From: Porticoccaceae bacterium
GTDB taxonomy: Bacteria > Pseudomonadota > Gammaproteobacteria > Pseudomonadales > Porticoccaceae
NCBI GenBank assembly: GCA_018654575.1
Contig: JABILI010000039.1
Location: 1 to 41,260, forward strand
Direction: 5' to 3'
Length of the DNA stretch: 41,260 nucleotides
Numbering within the stretch: the stretch's first letter is position 1; each line of letters begins with the position of its first letter. The position numbers and the translations under genes are program-made. Shown here one piece after another: positions 23,753 through 32,275 of the stretch. Below the pieces are notes generated by a model. The model was not told the origin of the DNA. It saw nothing but the letters and a program-made list of their open reading frames with translations, and did not search any database.

Positions 23753-24484
23753 ATGAATATTGCTGAGCTAGCACATAATCAAATAGATTCAACATGGATC
23801 GACGTGCTTGATCGTGAATTATATAAGGACTATTTGGCGGACCTTGGCGATTATCTATCTCAGTTACAAGCACTCAATAAAGTTATCTACCCACCAGCTG
23901 AAATGGTTTTTGCGGCTTTCGAGCACACTAACTTTAAACGTTTAAAAGTGGTGATTTTAGGTCAAGACCCCTATCACGGAGCTGGACAGGCTAACGGCTT
24001 GTGCTTTTCAGTTGCTCGCGGCAATAAGGTTCCGCCTTCGTTACGCAACATCTTCAAGGAACTCAATGCTGATTTGGGTGTTGTGCCAGCTCATCATGGG
24101 TGTCTGCAAAGTTGGGCACAACAGGGCGTATTACTGCTGAATTCGGTAATGACTGTTGAACAAGGACATGCTGGCGCCCATGCTAATAAAGGGTGGGAGC
24201 GTTTTACTGACCAAGTTATCCGATTAGTCAGTCAGCAAGCTAAGGGGGTGGTATTTATGTTGTGGGGTAATTACGCGCAGAAAAAGGCTACCTTGATTGA
24301 TGGATCTCGGCACCTTATTTTACAGGCGGCCCATCCTTCACCGTTCTCTGCCTACCGCGGATATCTGGGCTGTAAGCATTTTTCATTGGCAAATAATTAT
24401 CATAAGAGTGCTGGCGTTCAGTGTATTGATTGGCAGCTTCCCGGCCAGAGAGATGACAGCGGACAAATTACTTTTGAACTCTAA
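23753..24484 (+). CDS. ung: Uracil-DNA glycosylase, family 1
   Basis: 243 residues from ATG 23753, which has AAGG at a proper distance. An ATG at 23708 would add 15 residues and start only 8 bases from the divergent MATE gene. The water-activating motif GQDPYHG is present. LLLNSVMTVEQ and the leucine-loop HPSPFSAYRGYLGCKHF are also present. The enzyme removes uracil from DNA for base-excision repair. The 3' end is close to the MFS gene start (17-base gap). Confidence 0.96.
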   Translation: MNIAELAHNQIDSTWIDVLDRELYKDYLADLGDYLSQLQALNKVIYPPAEMVFAAFEHTNFKRLKVVILGQDPYHGAGQANGLCFSVARGNKVPPSLRNIFKELNADLGVVPAHHGCLQSWAQQGVLLLNSVMTVEQGHAGAHANKGWERFTDQVIRLVSQQAKGVVFMLWGNYAQKKATLIDGSRHLILQAAHPSPFSAYRGYLGCKHFSLANNYHKSAGVQCIDWQLPGQRDDSGQITFEL

Positions 24485-24500
24485 TCAAGGAGTGATTTCC

Positions 24501-25697
24501 GTGCCCCTAAGGTCCTGGCAAACACCAAAAAATTTATTGATTTTGATGACTGTAGCAATGACTTTCGCCTTTGCAACCTGGACGGCCTTGCTGAATAATT
24601 TTGTGGTTGAAAGAGCGTATTTCACCGGTAAAGAAATTGGTCTTTTACAAAGTATCCGTGAAATACCGGGGTTTCTAGCCTTTACAGCAGTGTTTGTACT
24701 GCTATTAATAAGGGAGCAGGTGTTTGCCTATCTATCGTTGGCGGTGCTGGGTATCGGTGTAGCGATTAGCGGATACTTCCCTTCTGCAGTAGGGCTTTAC
24801 CTAACCACTTTTCTGTTGTCGGTCGGATTTCATTATTATGAAACGATAAAACAATCTCTGTCATTGCAGTGGCTTTCTCTTGATGAAGCGCCAGCAGTAT
24901 TAGGTAAATTGATCGCCGTAAGCTCTGGGGCTTCATTAATTGTTTTCGGTTTCTTGTGGATTTCCCAGCGATATTTAGGTTTGGATTATAAAGTTATTTA
25001 TTTGGCGGGTGGAGGTAGTTGTTTAATTCTAACGCTGGTCATGTGGTTCGCGTTTCCCAGATTCGGCAGCAAAACGCCGCAGAGAAAATACCTTTTAATG
25101 CGTAAACGCTATTGGCTGTATTACGCATTGACCTTCATGAGTGGTGCTAGGCGGCAAATTTTTATGGTCTTTGCTGGATTTTTAATGGTGGAAAAGTTTG
25201 CTTATACCGTGAGCGATATTGCCGCATTATTCCTGATTAACCACTTATTTAACTGGGTTCTTGCCAGTCGTATTGGTGTCATTGTGGGCAAAGTAGGTGA
25301 GCGTCGAGCACTTATCTTTGAGTACTGTGGTTTATTTTGCGTGTTTACGGCCTATGCCTTTGTAAGCAGCGCGAACTGGGCTGGGGCGTTGTATGTAGTG
25401 GATCATTTGTTTTTTTCACTGGCAATTGCGATTAAAACTTATTTTCAAAAAATTGCTGACCCTGCAGACATAGCATCTACCGCAGGAGTCGCTTTCACCA
25501 TTAACCATATCGCCGCGGTGGTTATACCTGTGCTATTTGGTCTAATTTGGCTAATATCGCCTATGTGGGTATTTTTGGCAGGTTCTGCGATGGCTCTAAT
25601 CAGCCTAATCTTAGCGCTAAATATTCCGCTATCACCCCGCGCCGGGTATGAGGTTGTTTGGGGCTATTTTGGATTTCGCAAAGAGACTAATTCCTAA
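24501..25697 (+). CDS. MFS transporter, unknown substrate
   Basis: 398 residues from GTG 24501, which has AAGGAG eight bases upstream. The in-frame ATG codons farther up lie inside ung and have no such site. About 12 hydrophobic segments. The first loop has ERAYFTGKEIGLLQSIREIP, a pattern of one MFS subgroup with an early drug-transport-like motif. Helices continue through LTFMSGARRQIFMVFAGFL and YFQKIADPADIASTAGVAFT to the end. The operon is ung followed by this gene. Substrate cannot be told. Confidence 0.85.
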   Translation: MPLRSWQTPKNLLILMTVAMTFAFATWTALLNNFVVERAYFTGKEIGLLQSIREIPGFLAFTAVFVLLLIREQVFAYLSLAVLGIGVAISGYFPSAVGLYLTTFLLSVGFHYYETIKQSLSLQWLSLDEAPAVLGKLIAVSSGASLIVFGFLWISQRYLGLDYKVIYLAGGGSCLILTLVMWFAFPRFGSKTPQRKYLLMRKRYWLYYALTFMSGARRQIFMVFAGFLMVEKFAYTVSDIAALFLINHLFNWVLASRIGVIVGKVGERRALIFEYCGLFCVFTAYAFVSSANWAGALYVVDHLFFSLAIAIKTYFQKIADPADIASTAGVAFTINHIAAVVIPVLFGLIWLISPMWVFLAGSAMALISLILALNIPLSPRAGYEVVWGYFGFRKETNS

Positions 25698-25708
25698 CTA
25701 ACGTTGGG

Positions 25709-26131
25709 CTAATAGTCTGTTTTTAAGGGTGGTTGATTGGCTTTCCTTCGTAACCAGTTTAGCTTGGAAAGTACCGCTGGCGATAAGGCAATTTTCCGTT
25801 CGAGTTGAAATTTACCAGGGTAGTCCATTAACAGCAGGCCCGTTAGCATGGTTAAAATGCCTTGGCCAGGTAGAAATAACATTAAAAACCCACTAAATAA
25901 TAATAGATACCCAACCACATTCTTCACCACAAATATTAACAACCATGCTCCCGGGAAATGATCCTTCCATGGCGTTCCAGCACGTCTTTGTGGTAAAAAA
26001 TAATCTTCTGGAATCTTAGCGACCAGCCACGGTAAAGATAACAAACTCACGATGAAAATAATAATGGATGCCAGCCCAGACCATACCAATAGATTCTGGT
26101 GACTGGATATCCAGATAATAATATCGTTCAC
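25709..26131 (-). CDS. PGPGW-family small membrane protein
   Basis: 140 residues with two or three membrane segments: an N-terminal helix (LVWSGLASIIIFIVSLLSL), IPEDYFLPQRR and VVKNVVGYLLLFSGFLMLFL. The hallmark turn LPGQGILTMLTGLLLMDYPG corresponds to the family's P-G-x-G loop. The cytoplasmic tail LERKIALSPAVLSKLNWLRR is basic. Function is unknown. The start overlaps the stop of ygfZ by four bases (ATGA), so the genes are translationally coupled. It is convergent with the MFS gene. Confidence 0.85.
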   Translation of the reverse strand: MNDIIIWISSHQNLLVWSGLASIIIFIVSLLSLPWLVAKIPEDYFLPQRRAGTPWKDHFPGAWLLIFVVKNVVGYLLLFSGFLMLFLPGQGILTMLTGLLLMDYPGKFQLERKIALSPAVLSKLNWLRRKANQPPLKTDY

Positions 26132-27123
26132 GAGTGCTCTAGAACCTCATAAGGCAAAGGCAAATGTGTAGCGTTGACCAGCTTCGCTTTATCGAAGGTC
26201 ACTTCAGCCGTTTCTAAATATTTATTAGGTAATACGACGAGGGCTTCTATACTCAATTCGCTGGCTCGAGCTGCAGCGGCAACGGTACCTATGACTTTGC
26301 CATTAGAATCCATCAAGGCAACTCCTACAGGTGGTATCTGGGCAGTATCGAGTCGCATGAGATGCATTCGTCTTTTTACTGAGCCCCGATAATGGGCCCT
26401 AGCAACAATCTCTTGACCGGTGTAACAACCCTTTTTGAAGTTAATATAGTTTTGTGCATCTAGATTAATCATTTGAACAATAAATTCATCAGAGGTATCA
26501 ATCGTCACATCTGCATTGCCGCTTCGAACGCGCATCAGATCACTATAGCCTTGGCCTGCTGGTGTTAGAACCGCAGCATGCGAGTTAAGCTGTTGAATAG
26601 CACTGTCAGCGCCAGCGGTGACGAGAAATAATGAAGAATTATATTGCTTGATATGACATCTCGTTATTTGTGTTACCCGTTCAGCACTATCGGGCCCAGA
26701 AATCATAGCGCTGAAAAATTGATCACTGACATCGGTGATGTCAGTTTTGAAGAATACAGAGTATTTCTTAAAACTAGCAATGGCTAACCCAACTACCGAA
26801 GGGTGTGTTTCTAATAGTATGTTTCCGTCTTGGTCTTTGTGGGCACTAAACAGAAAGGTGACACGGCCCTTGGGCGTCAGATGGGCGCCATTAATCGTTT
26901 CCCCCTTCTCCAGTAAACTCATGTCGCAGCTGACTTGACCCTGCAAGAACTTTTCAGTGTCGGGGCCGGATAATTGGATGTAGCCCCTTAGGTCGACGCT
27001 GAATACATTCTGCTTAGTCAGAGATTTATAGTCAGATGGTGATTCACCAAAAGATTCTACAATACTGGGATTCTCAGCATTGGTAGTGAGGTTGTGACTT
27101 GGGAAAAGTGACTGCCAGTCCAT
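26128..27123 (-). CDS. ygfZ: Iron-sulfur cluster repair/assembly protein YgfZ (folate-binding, GcvT-like)
   Basis: 331 residues. The signature K-G-C-Y-T-G-Q-E is at 231-238 with Cys233, inside NFKKGCYTGQEIVARAHYRG. The N-terminal GcvT-type tetrahydrofolate domain contains QGQVSCDMSLLEKGE and LTPKGRVTFLF. The protein helps maintain certain 4Fe-4S enzymes, such as the MiaB-type, with folate. It is divergent from sdhE across 73 bases, an arrangement common in gammaproteobacteria. Confidence 0.95.
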   Translation of the reverse strand: MDWQSLFPSHNLTTNAENPSIVESFGESPSDYKSLTKQNVFSVDLRGYIQLSGPDTEKFLQGQVSCDMSLLEKGETINGAHLTPKGRVTFLFSAHKDQDGNILLETHPSVVGLAIASFKKYSVFFKTDITDVSDQFFSAMISGPDSAERVTQITRCHIKQYNSSLFLVTAGADSAIQQLNSHAAVLTPAGQGYSDLMRVRSGNADVTIDTSDEFIVQMINLDAQNYINFKKGCYTGQEIVARAHYRGSVKRRMHLMRLDTAQIPPVGVALMDSNGKVIGTVAAAARASELSIEALVVLPNKYLETAEVTFDKAKLVNATHLPLPYEVLEHS

Positions 27124-27163
27124 AGGTGTGCATGACTCAGTATGTTTATGGTTAATTGTCTCT

Positions 27164-27169
27164 TATAAT
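27164..27169 (+). promoter_or_regulatory. -10 box (TATAAT) of sdhE
   Basis: A perfect TATAAT lies 28 bases before ATG 27197 in the divergent ygfZ/sdhE region. The -35 is not convincing, so the spacing is open. Confidence 0.45.
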
Positions 27170-27196
27170 AGCCTTTTTAACACTGATTGATTAGCT

Positions 27197-27454
27197 ATGA
27201 ATAAGAACCGTCTATTGTGGGCTAGTCGCCGCGGTATGTTAGAACTTGACATGATTCTCGCGCCCTTTGTGGAGGATGTCTACGATTCTTTAGAAGAAGA
27301 TGACAAACTTCGGTTCGAGGTTCTGCTAGAGCGTGAAGACCAAACGTTATTTATGTGGTTTATGCAACGCGAACAGCCAATTGACCCAAACATGCAAAGG
27401 ATACTGCAGATAATTCGTGACAGTCGAGAAAAAGCCGCTTCGGTTCACTCTTAA
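27197..27454 (+). CDS. sdhE: FAD assembly factor SdhE (YgfY/CptB family)
   Basis: 85 residues, the usual length. The flavinylation motif RGMLELD is at 12-18 (WASRRGMLELDMIL), followed by the helix-rich YDSLEEDDKLRFEVLLERED and TLFMWFM. SdhE binds succinate dehydrogenase flavoprotein SdhA and promotes covalent FAD attachment. Downstream is a stub of the usual companion gene ygfX. Confidence 0.95.
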   Translation: MNKNRLLWASRRGMLELDMILAPFVEDVYDSLEEDDKLRFEVLLEREDQTLFMWFMQREQPIDPNMQRILQIIRDSREKAASVHS

Positions 27455-27551
27455 ACCATCGAGAATATTTTTTTTACGCGAACCTTTGGTTGGCGCTCTT
27501 ACAGAGGCAGAGCATCATCAGTTGCGCGTTTTCTTAGTGGCTAGAAGATGA
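27417..27551 (+). pseudogene. ygfX: Internally deleted ygfX (cptA) remnant
   Basis: A GTG-started frame of 44 codons overlaps the sdhE 3' end by 38 bases, in the position usual for ygfX. It begins EKKPLRFTLKPSRIFF, like the N-terminus of YgfX proteins (LRF.LKPSR), then jumps to LVGALTEAEHHQLRVFLVAR, like their C-terminus (D..a.e...LRvlL). The two membrane helices and about 90 residues between are absent. A deletion in frame seems likely. The remnant stops just before the 3' end of nadB. Confidence 0.6.
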
Positions 27552-27559
27552 AATTAAGT

Positions 27560-29182
27560 TTAATTACGATGAATAATCACATCTTGACCTGCATAATTAA
27601 TCGGGACCATAATCGTGTCTCGGGCAATCGGTGAGACCTCGGGGTAGTCCAGTGTAAAGTGGAGGCCCCGACTCTCCTTACGCTGCATCGCACATCGAAT
27701 AATCAGCTCTGACACTGTCGCTAAGTTACGCAGTTCTAACAAGTCTCGGGTTACCTTGCAGTTGCTATAGTAGTCTTGTATCTCTTTCTGTAGCAACTTG
27801 ATTCGATGTTGGGCTCTTTGAAGGCGTCTGTTAGTTCGCACAATGCCAACATAATCCCACATGAATCGCCGCAGTTCATCCCAGTTGTGAGAGATGACTA
27901 CATCTTCATCAGAATGACTGACGCGTGACTCATCCCACTCAGGAATAAAATCTGGCGCAGCGATCTGATCAATATGTTGATTAATTCTTCCCGCAGCGGC
28001 CTGGGCATACACTAGGCATTCTAGGAGCGAGTTACTGGCCATCCGATTAGCGCCATGTAAACCAGTATAGGCATTTTCACCAACAGCATAAAGGTTTTGC
28101 AAGTCAGTTTGCCCATCTTTGGATACCAAAATACCTCCGCAAGTGTAGTGTGCAGCAGGGACGATAGGAATAGGGTCTGCAGTTATGTCAATGCCAAACT
28201 CTAGGCACTGTTGGTATACCGTCGGGAAATGCTCGGTAATGAAGTCGGCTGGCTTGTGGCTTATATCTAGATACAAACAGTCACAGCCTAGTCGTTTCAT
28301 TTCATGATCGATAGCTCGAGCTACCACATCTCGAGGCGCTAGCTCAGCATCAGGATGAAAGCCATTCATAAATGCTCTGCCGTCAGGTAAACGTAATACA
28401 GCACCCTCACCACGCAACGCTTCGGTAATGAGAAATGACTTAGCTTTAGGATGATAAAGGCAAGTTGGATGAAACTGATTGAATTCTAAATTGGCGACTC
28501 TGCACCCCTTTCGCCATGCCATCGCCATACCATCACCACTGGCTCCATCAGGATTGCTGGTGTAAAGATATGCCTTGCTGGCCCCTCCCGAGGCTAAAAT
28601 GACACTTTTGGACTGAAATAAAGACACAGAACCTGCGGTAATGTCTAGCAGGTAGACACCCGTGCAACGAATTTTACGAGAATCCGCATCGGCTTGGGTG
28701 ACAAGGTCGACAGCACAATGCTGTTCAAAAATATCAATATTGGACGCCGCAATAACTTGATCTACTAGCGTTCCGGTGACTTCTTTGCCTGTCGCATCGG
28801 CGGTATGCAAGATCCGACGGTGGCTGTGGCCGCCTTCTTGGGTGAGATGGTAACCCTGCTGATTATTTTCTTTTGTAAACTGCACTCCCTGATCTATGAG
28901 CCATTTAACTGCGCTAGGGCCGTTTTCAACTACGAAGTGAACTGACTCTTCATGGCAAAGCCCTGCGCCAGCAACCAAGGTGTCAGCAACGTGCGCGGCG
29001 GGGCTATCATTCTCGTCAAATACAGCTGCAATACCTCCCTGAGCTAACCATGACGCACCAGCCTGTAACGAGGCTTTGCTGATAAGGGCAACTTGCAAGT
29101 GTTTGTCTAGCTGCAGAGCGCTGGTAAGACCAGCAACTCCACTGCCAATAATAATAACGTCATAAAGATGAGTTTGTTGCAT
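27560..29182 (-). CDS. nadB: L-aspartate oxidase
   Basis: 540 residues, the usual length. The FAD motif is [13 protein letters not shown] at 11-23. Further marks are [62 protein letters not shown] and the C-terminal helical domain with [17 protein letters not shown]. The enzyme oxidises aspartate to iminoaspartate, the first step of bacterial NAD synthesis, and can use fumarate or O2. It is divergent from the sigma-E operon, as in Pseudomonas. Confidence 0.97.
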   Translation of the reverse strand: MQQTHLYDVIIIGSGVAGLTSALQLDKHLQVALISKASLQAGASWLAQGGIAAVFDENDSPAAHVADTLVAGAGLCHEESVHFVVENGPSAVKWLIDQGVQFTKENNQQGYHLTQEGGHSHRRILHTADATGKEVTGTLVDQVIAASNIDIFEQHCAVDLVTQADADSRKIRCTGVYLLDITAGSVSLFQSKSVILASGGASKAYLYTSNPDGASGDGMAMAWRKGCRVANLEFNQFHPTCLYHPKAKSFLITEALRGEGAVLRLPDGRAFMNGFHPDAELAPRDVVARAIDHEMKRLGCDCLYLDISHKPADFITEHFPTVYQQCLEFGIDITADPIPIVPAAHYTCGGILVSKDGQTDLQNLYAVGENAYTGLHGANRMASNSLLECLVYAQAAAGRINQHIDQIAAPDFIPEWDESRVSHSDEDVVISHNWDELRRFMWDYVGIVRTNRRLQRAQHRIKLLQKEIQDYYSNCKVTRDLLELRNLATVSELIIRCAMQRKESRGLHFTLDYPEVSPIARDTIMVPINYAGQDVIIHRN

Positions 29183-29236
29183 TGGTGTGCCACACAGATT
29201 GGGTCGGTCATGATAATATAAGAGTACGAATCACGC

Positions 29237-29263
29237 GAACTTTAGGATCTGTCGGTTGTCTTT
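29237..29263 (+). promoter_or_regulatory. Sigma-E (AlgU) dependent promoter of rpoE
   Basis: GAACTT (29237-29242), a 16-base spacer and TCTTT (29259-29263) match the extracytoplasmic sigma-E/AlgU consensus GAACTT-N16-TCTRA except at the last -10 positions. It lies 76 bases before rpoE on the same strand, so autoregulation is likely. Confidence 0.7.
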
Positions 29264-29339
29264 AGAACAGTGCCGTCGAATGTTAGATTTCGCTAGCTTC
29301 AAAAAATAGGCCATAAGAGCTGCGAGAACGGATTGTTTG

Positions 29340-29939
29340 ATGACGGAAAATAAAAAAGAGGCCACTGATCAGCAACTGGTGGTTAGGGTTCAAAAAGGTG
29401 ATAAGAGAGCATTTGACCTTTTAGTTCTCAAATACCAAAGCAGGATGCACGCTATCGTTGGACGCTTTGTTCGGGATACCGATGAGGTTGCCGATGTAGT
29501 GCAAGAATCGTTTATTAAAGCTTATCGAGCATTACCCAAATTCCGCGGTGAGAGTCAGTTTTATACTTGGCTGTACCGTATCGCCGTAAATACAGCAAAG
29601 AACTACCTTGTTGCGCGCAGTCGTCGGCCACCAGGCTCAGATATTGATGCGATGGATGCTGAGTATTATGATGGCAGTGACTATCTAAAGGATTTAGGCA
29701 CGCCGGAGAATAATCTTTTCCGGGATGAGCTAGCAGTCTTGATCCACAAAACAATTTCTGATCTGCCTGAGGATTTAAGAACTGCAGTGACGTTGCGAGA
29801 GTTTGAAGGTCTGAGTTATGATGAAATTGCAACGATAATGGATTGCCCTGTTGGAACGGTAAGATCACGTATATTCAGAGCTAGAGAGACGATTGACTTG
29901 CAGGTGGTAAAGTTGGCCGGCGGGGGTTTAAAAGATTGA
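29340..29939 (+). CDS. rpoE: RNA polymerase sigma factor RpoE/AlgU
   Basis: 199 residues from ATG 29340 (a TTG at 29337 is adjacent in frame). ECF sigma layout: region 2 (KRAFDLLVLKYQSRM, then DVVQESFIKAYRALPKF, then FYTWLYRIAVNTAKNYL) and region 4 (LPEDLRTAVTLREFEGLSYD, then EIATIMDCPVGTVRSRIFRA). It is very close to Pseudomonas AlgU / E. coli RpoE, the envelope-stress sigma factor. It is released when RseA is cut after misfolded outer-membrane proteins appear. A sigma-E promoter precedes it and rseA follows after 76 bases. Confidence 0.96.
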   Translation: MTENKKEATDQQLVVRVQKGDKRAFDLLVLKYQSRMHAIVGRFVRDTDEVADVVQESFIKAYRALPKFRGESQFYTWLYRIAVNTAKNYLVARSRRPPGSDIDAMDAEYYDGSDYLKDLGTPENNLFRDELAVLIHKTISDLPEDLRTAVTLREFEGLSYDEIATIMDCPVGTVRSRIFRARETIDLQVVKLAGGGLKD

Positions 29940-30015
29940 TGAACCTTTTTGCTGATGATTGGTCATATAGACAGTATTTTAAAAAAACTGACGTTGTTTT
30001 TGACAAGGCTATTAA

Positions 30016-30744
30016 ATGAGCGACCACAAAAATCGATTGAATGAGTCTTTATCTGCGCTGATGGATAGTGAGGCAAACGATATAGAAATTCGTCGAATTC
30101 TGAAAGAATTGGATGCAAGCGATAGCTCGTTAGCCCCTGAAATTCGAGAGAAATGGCGGCGCTATCACTTGGCATCGGCTGTCATAGGTAAAGAATCTAT
30201 ATCTTCTGTAGATTATTCAACAGCGATCGCTGAAGCGATTGATGGCGAAGTTACTCATAAGATGAATTCGTTGACTAAAATATTTAGTCGCTCAGGTATC
30301 TTGGCTGTGGGTGCGTCACTAGGCATAAGCTCTGCTGGCCCTTTCGCAATCGCCGCATCAGTTGCATTGGTTGCTGTGCTTGGCGTTCAGAATGTTAGTA
30401 GCCCTTTGGATGGTGCCGATCAAGCTTCTCAGTATGCCCAATCAGCCCATACGATGCTGGGCAAAAATAGTACCGGTCCAGCTAATCAATTTCCAGCGGG
30501 TTGGCAGGCGCCTGTTGAGGCTCAAGCGCGAACAGTCAGTGCCAGTGGTTTTAATGGAGCTCGACAATATCCTCAGCCGATAGTGGAGGTTAAACAGGTG
30601 ATTAAAGCGCAATACTCTGAGCAAGAGGTTAGGTTTTATTTAGCTGACATTTTGGCTAAACATTCCAGTCATGCTGCACTTAACAGCAATCAAAGTATGT
30701 TACCCTTTGCTCGTATTGAATCGGGTGAGACTGTTGTTGAATAG
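30016..30744 (+). CDS. rseA: Anti-sigma-E factor RseA (MucA)
   Basis: 242 residues. The N-terminal sigma-binding domain is MSDHKNRLNESLSALMDSEA to about 80, with REKWRRYHLASAVIG. One membrane segment is at about 104-122 (GPFAIAASVALVAVLGV), followed by a low-complexity periplasmic part. It holds sigma-E inactive at the inner membrane. It lacks a cleavable signal, as expected for an N-in protein. It is in the operon before rseB. Confidence 0.92.
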   Translation: MSDHKNRLNESLSALMDSEANDIEIRRILKELDASDSSLAPEIREKWRRYHLASAVIGKESISSVDYSTAIAEAIDGEVTHKMNSLTKIFSRSGILAVGASLGISSAGPFAIAASVALVAVLGVQNVSSPLDGADQASQYAQSAHTMLGKNSTGPANQFPAGWQAPVEAQARTVSASGFNGARQYPQPIVEVKQVIKAQYSEQEVRFYLADILAKHSSHAALNSNQSMLPFARIESGETVVE

Positions 30745-30756
30745 GGTGGTTAGAGC

Positions 30757-31746
30757 GTGCGTATAATAGATTATATGGAAAGAAAATTCAGGATGGCGGT
30801 TATTATGACCGCCATTTTTGCGTGTGGACCTTTGTTTCCTCAGCAGACGGATCCAGCCTATGACTTAATGGTTGAGATGATTAATGCCTCCCAGCGACTT
30901 AATTATGAGGGACTTGTTACCTATGAAAAAATGGGGAATCTCAAAAGTGCTAAAGTTCTTCACTTAGTGCGGGATGCTGAGATCTTCGAACAGATTATCA
31001 GTTTGAATGGACCTGAGGGTGAGTTTTCAAGCTTCAGTGGCATAAAAGAGTGCCACAAAACCTCTCCCTTTCTCGGCGAAACATCAGGACTCAATATCAA
31101 TGACTCTGCCTATGGGCAGCTAAAACGATCATATTCAATAAAGACTGCTGGTACCCAACGAATTGCGGGTCGTGAAGCCACATTATTAGTGTTACGTCCT
31201 AACGATGCATGGCGTTATGGTTATGTTGTTGCAATTGACAAACAATCCGGTCTGATGCTTCAGTCCGTCCTGCTTAGCCTTGCTGGTAAACCTATGGAGC
31301 GGTTTCAGTTTATTGAACTTTCCATCGGGGGTGATCTTGATTTAATGGAGGTTCCCTCAGGGTCTATTAATCTAGAGGCGGATGAGAGGGCTGATTGTAA
31401 AAAGAATAACTCGCTGTTTCAGCAAGACGCCGTTGAGTGGCAAGCTGATTGGATGCCGACAGGCTTTGTGATGACTGACTCTCAATTAGATGAGGATGGT
31501 GGTCAATATTCTATGGTGTTCTCTGATGGTTTAGCGGTTCTCTCGGTGTTTGTTGAATCGTCAGAAGCCAGCAATAAGATGCCGTCGTTTGCAGCCACAT
31601 CAGGAGCGACGGTTGCCTTGGTGTCTAAAGTTCAGATAGAGGGTTCGTTTTTCACGGTTTCTGTGGTGGGTGAAATCCCCAGTGATACGGCGAGAAGAAT
31701 TATAGAATCGGTAACTCGGTCATCTGATATGGCCAAAAATTCGTAA
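30757..31746 (+). CDS. rseB: Sigma-E regulator RseB (MucB)
   Basis: 329 residues. A short N-terminal hydrophobic segment (FRMAVIMTAIFACGPLF) acts as a signal peptide. The LolA-like lipid-binding domain follows (ASQRLNYEGLVTYEK, later VLRPNDAWRYGYVVAIDKQS and GLMLQSVLLS). The C-terminal domain binds RseA (WQADWMPTGFVMT). RseB shields RseA from proteolysis and senses lipopolysaccharide. A GTG start is used here; ATG 30775 would also be possible but lacks the AGGGTGG site upstream. Confidence 0.92.
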   Translation: MRIIDYMERKFRMAVIMTAIFACGPLFPQQTDPAYDLMVEMINASQRLNYEGLVTYEKMGNLKSAKVLHLVRDAEIFEQIISLNGPEGEFSSFSGIKECHKTSPFLGETSGLNINDSAYGQLKRSYSIKTAGTQRIAGREATLLVLRPNDAWRYGYVVAIDKQSGLMLQSVLLSLAGKPMERFQFIELSIGGDLDLMEVPSGSINLEADERADCKKNNSLFQQDAVEWQADWMPTGFVMTDSQLDEDGGQYSMVFSDGLAVLSVFVESSEASNKMPSFAATSGATVALVSKVQIEGSFFTVSVVGEIPSDTARRIIESVTRSSDMAKNS

Positions 31747-31765
31747 CTTGTTTAGGGTTTTAAGA

Positions 31766-32251
31766 ATGATCTTCGAAACTGGGATAGTGGTGAGCAATGA
31801 GCAGGGTAGCCTTTGGGTTGAGACTATACAAAGGACCGCCTGCGACACCTGTATCGCTGAAAAAGGTTGTGGGCAGAGCTTGCTGTCTAAATTAACCGGT
31901 AAAACGAATCGAATTAGAGTGCTGCTAGGGGATTATGCTGCTGAAAGTATCGAGTTAGGGCAGAGTGTCACCATAGGGATCCCAGAGAATGTCATTGTAA
32001 AAGGTTCACTGTTGGTCTACATGTTGCCTATTCTAATGGCCGTTTTGGGTGCTTGGCTTTTGGGCTCGGGTCTAAAATCAATGGAACAGGACTTATTTAG
32101 TATTTTGGGCGCTACCGTTGGGCTTTTCCTGGGTGGATTGTTAGTCAAAATCCGAAGTAATCAAACTTATCGTGATCCTAAACTTAATCCAGTCTTATCA
32201 GGCACCTCTCTTAATTATAGTCAGCCGGTGAATGCCTTAACCGTAATATAA
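31766..32251 (+). CDS. rseC: SoxR-reducing system / sigma-E modulator RseC (MucC)
   Basis: 161 residues from ATG 31766 (AGGG 9 bases upstream). An earlier TTG at 31748 would overlap nothing useful. A cysteine cluster Cys26, Cys29 and Cys35 (ACDTCIAEKGCGQ) is followed by two membrane segments (GSLLVYMLPILMAVLGAWLL and a second one around 110-125). RseC proteins modulate the RseA-sigma-E system and participate in the Rsx-SoxR redox path. The order rpoE-rseA-rseB-rseC-mucD is that of Pseudomonas. Confidence 0.9.
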   Translation: MIFETGIVVSNEQGSLWVETIQRTACDTCIAEKGCGQSLLSKLTGKTNRIRVLLGDYAAESIELGQSVTIGIPENVIVKGSLLVYMLPILMAVLGAWLLGSGLKSMEQDLFSILGATVGLFLGGLLVKIRSNQTYRDPKLNPVLSGTSLNYSQPVNALTVI

Positions 32252-32275
32252 TAGTAAAATCCAAAGGAGTTTTTA

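Noticed and set aside
24297-24500. An upstream extension of the MFS gene inside ung
   Set aside because: Out-of-frame translation of conserved ung motifs. The GTG at 24501 with AAGGAG is the better start.
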